Positions 5,133 to 6,648 of a DNA stretch of 6,648 nt are shown here, in pieces. The position numbers and the translations under genes were made by a program. The stretch covers positions 1 to 6,648 of the forward strand of contig JACDBJ010000459.1 of NCBI GenBank assembly GCA_013695005.1, written 5' to 3'. Positions within the stretch are counted from its first letter, which is position 1, and the number at the start of each line of letters is the position of its first letter. The stretch comes from Pseudonocardiales bacterium. Its GTDB lineage: Bacteria > Actinomycetota > Actinomycetes > Mycobacteriales > Pseudonocardiaceae. Below the pieces are notes generated by a model that was not told the origin of the DNA, searched no databases, and saw nothing but the letters and a program-made list of their open reading frames with translations.

Positions 5133-6539
5133 GTGTACGACTTCGACCTCGTGGTCATCGGGTCCGGGCCGGGCGGCCAGAAGGCGGCGATCGCTGCCGC
5201 CAAGCTGGGCAAGCGGGTGTGCCTCGTCGAGCGCCGCAACATGATCGGCGGGGTGTGCGTCAACACCGGCACGATCCCGTCCAAAACACTGCGCGAGGCG
5301 GTGCTCTACCTGACCGGCTTCGCCATGCGGGAGCTGTACGGGGCGAGCTACCGGCTCAAGTCCGACATCACGATCAGCGACCTGCTTTCGCGCACGCAGC
5401 ACGTCGTCGGCCGGGAGGTCGAGGTGGTGCGCTCCCAGCTGCTGCGCAACCACGTCGAGCTGGTGCAGGGCAGCGCCAAGTTCGTCGACCCGCACACGGT
5501 GCAGGTGGAGGGTGACGGACGCGGCGAGCACCACAAGATCACCGCCGCCAAGATCGCCATCGCCACCGGAAGCCGGCCAGCCCGACCCCCACACGTCGAG
5601 TTCGACGAACAGCACATCGTGGACTCCGACGGGCTGCTGCACCTGGAGGACATTCCCTCGTCCATGGTGGTCGTCGGCGCCGGCGTGATCGGGATCGAGT
5701 ACGTCTCGATGTTCGCCGCACTCGGCACCCGCGTCACCGTGGTGGAGAAGCGTCCGCAGATGCTCGAGTTCTGCGACCCGGAGATCACCGAGTCGCTGAA
5801 GTTCCACCTACGCGACCAGTCCGTGACCTTCCGGTTCGGCGAGGAGGTCTCCCGGGTCGAGAAGTCCGACAAGGGCACCGTCACGAGCCTGGTCAGCGGC
5901 AAGCGCATCCCGGCCGAGACCGTGATGTACTCCGCCGGCCGGCAGGGTGCGACCGACGCGCTGGACCTCCCCGCAGCCGGTCTGCAGGCCGACGCGCGAG
6001 GCCGTATCTCGGTGGACAAGAACTACCGCACGAGCGTGGACCACATCTACGCCGTCGGCGACGTCATCGGCTTTCCCGCACTGGCCGCGAACTCGATGGA
6101 CCAGGGGAGGTTGGCCGCCTACCACGCCTTCGACGAGCCGGCCCGCGAGCTGACGGCATTGCAGCCGATCGGCATCTACACCATCCCGGAGGTGTCCTAC
6201 TGCGGCGCCACCGAGGAGGAGCTGACCCGCTCGGCGGTGCCCTACGAGGTAGGCATCTCCCGCTACCGCGAGCTCGCCCGCGGCCAGATCGTGGGCGACC
6301 CGTACGGCATGCTCAAGCTGCTCGTCTCGACCGAGGACCGGACGCTGCTCGGCGTGCACCTGTTCGGCTCCGGCGCCACCGACCTGGTGCACATCGGCCA
6401 GGCGATCATGGGCTCCGGCGGCACGGTGGACTACCTCGTCGACACCGTCATGAACTACCCGACGCTCTCGGAGTCCTACAAGGTGGCGGCGCTGGACGTC
6501 ACGAACAAGATGCGGGCGGTCGAGCGGTTCACCGCCTGA
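5133..6539 (+). CDS. sthA: Soluble pyridine nucleotide transhydrogenase (Si-specific NAD(P)+ transhydrogenase)
   Basis: A 468-residue cytoplasmic flavoprotein that exchanges hydride between NADPH and NAD+, mainly draining excess NADPH. It is a member of the class I pyridine nucleotide-disulfide oxidoreductases and matches mycobacterial SthA in length and throughout its sequence. The FAD Rossmann motif is GSGPGG (10-15), the NAD(P) Rossmann motif is GAGVIGIEY (182-190) with E205 at the end of its second strand, and the second FAD motif is YAVGDVIG (306-313, D310). The C-terminal dimerisation domain covers about 345-468. Two features mark a transhydrogenase and not a disulfide reductase: the active-site segment GGVCVNTGTIPSK (39-51) keeps only C42, with T47 in place of the second cysteine, and the C-terminal NYPTLSE (441-447) lacks the usual catalytic histidine. 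The open frame extends far upstream, antisense to DUF4192, but GGAGGGAG before the GTG at 5133 and the family N-terminus fix the start. The next gene begins about 25 nt downstream. Confidence 0.96.
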   Translation: MYDFDLVVIGSGPGGQKAAIAAAKLGKRVCLVERRNMIGGVCVNTGTIPSKTLREAVLYLTGFAMRELYGASYRLKSDITISDLLSRTQHVVGREVEVVRSQLLRNHVELVQGSAKFVDPHTVQVEGDGRGEHHKITAAKIAIATGSRPARPPHVEFDEQHIVDSDGLLHLEDIPSSMVVVGAGVIGIEYVSMFAALGTRVTVVEKRPQMLEFCDPEITESLKFHLRDQSVTFRFGEEVSRVEKSDKGTVTSLVSGKRIPAETVMYSAGRQGATDALDLPAAGLQADARGRISVDKNYRTSVDHIYAVGDVIGFPALAANSMDQGRLAAYHAFDEPARELTALQPIGIYTIPEVSYCGATEEELTRSAVPYEVGISRYRELARGQIVGDPYGMLKLLVSTEDRTLLGVHLFGSGATDLVHIGQAIMGSGGTVDYLVDTVMNYPTLSESYKVAALDVTNKMRAVERFTA

Positions 6540-6564
6540 CGTAAAGGTGCGGCAGAGTGGGCGG

Positions 6565-6648
6565 GTGACGGCCCGCCTGGATGCATATGACGCCCCTCTT
6601 GACCGCGCCAACACGCATGCGCGCGCCTGGCTCTCCTCGGTGCCGGGC
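6565..6648 (+). CDS. Start of a probable pyridoxal-phosphate-dependent decarboxylase (partial)
   Basis: Only 28 codons are visible before the window ends. Starting at the GTG at 6565, the frame is open and reads MTARLDAYDAPLDRANTHAR, then AWLSSVPG. The pattern of a hydrophobic residue, Arg-Ala, His-Ala and Trp-Leu followed by a short loop resembles the N-terminal helix of group II pyridoxal-dependent decarboxylases (glutamate/aromatic amino acid decarboxylase type). The lysine and catalytic domain are outside the window, so the assignment is tentative. An in-frame GTG at 6547 is an alternative start; neither has a strong ribosome site, though GAGTGGG (6555-6561) could serve the one at 6565. 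The gene lies 25 nt after the sthA stop on the same strand, with no terminator between, so it may be expressed with sthA. Confidence 0.5.
   Translation, partial: MTARLDAYDAPLDRANTHARAWLSSVPG

Overview
This window looks like ordinary core chromosome from a high-GC actinomycete. GC content and third-position GC are very high, several starts are GTG, and the proteins (IdeR, the Mycobacterium-type SthA, a DUF4192 protein, AcuC) are actinobacterial in character. The combination suggests a Pseudonocardiales-type organism (Pseudonocardia, Amycolatopsis or Saccharopolyspora relatives). That placement is an inference from gene content and not a phylogenetic result.

Layout from left to right. Minus strand: the 5' part of acuC (1-1033, continuing off the left edge), preceded 24 nt upstream by a two-domain rhodanese sulfurtransferase (1058-1918). 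These two probably form one operon, read leftwards. Only 62 bp separate the sulfurtransferase from a divergent, plus-strand ideR/dtxR-type iron-dependent repressor (1981-2697). Next comes galE, UDP-glucose 4-epimerase (2861-3835), in the same direction; the 163-bp spacer has no visible -10 element, so the two are probably co-transcribed. galE collides tail-to-tail with a minus-strand DUF4192 gene (3798-4937), and their 3' ends overlap by 38 bp. A 195-bp divergent region (4938-5132), rich in repeats and palindromes, separates DUF4192 from plus-strand sthA, the soluble pyridine nucleotide transhydrogenase (5133-6539). At the right edge begins another plus-strand gene, seen only for its first 28 codons, probably a pyridoxal-phosphate-dependent decarboxylase.

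How the genes fit together: the middle block (ideR, galE, DUF4192, sthA) resembles the iron-regulator neighbourhood of other actinobacteria, where dtxR/ideR sits near galE and sthA, usually with sigB upstream. Here sigB is absent and a sulfurtransferase/acuC pair occupies the upstream side. The themes are iron and redox homeostasis (IdeR, SthA), sulfur transfer, protein deacetylation linked to acetyl-CoA metabolism (AcuC) and cell-envelope sugar supply (GalE). Nothing in the sequence proves a single joint pathway.

I see no tRNA, rRNA, CRISPR array, insertion sequence, phage gene or attachment site, and no gene-free stretch longer than 195 bp. I did not find a convincing new multi-gene system. 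The items most worth a second look are the paired DnaA-box-like repeats and palindromes upstream of sthA, the cysteine cluster in the DUF4192 protein, and the compact divergent control region of ideR.
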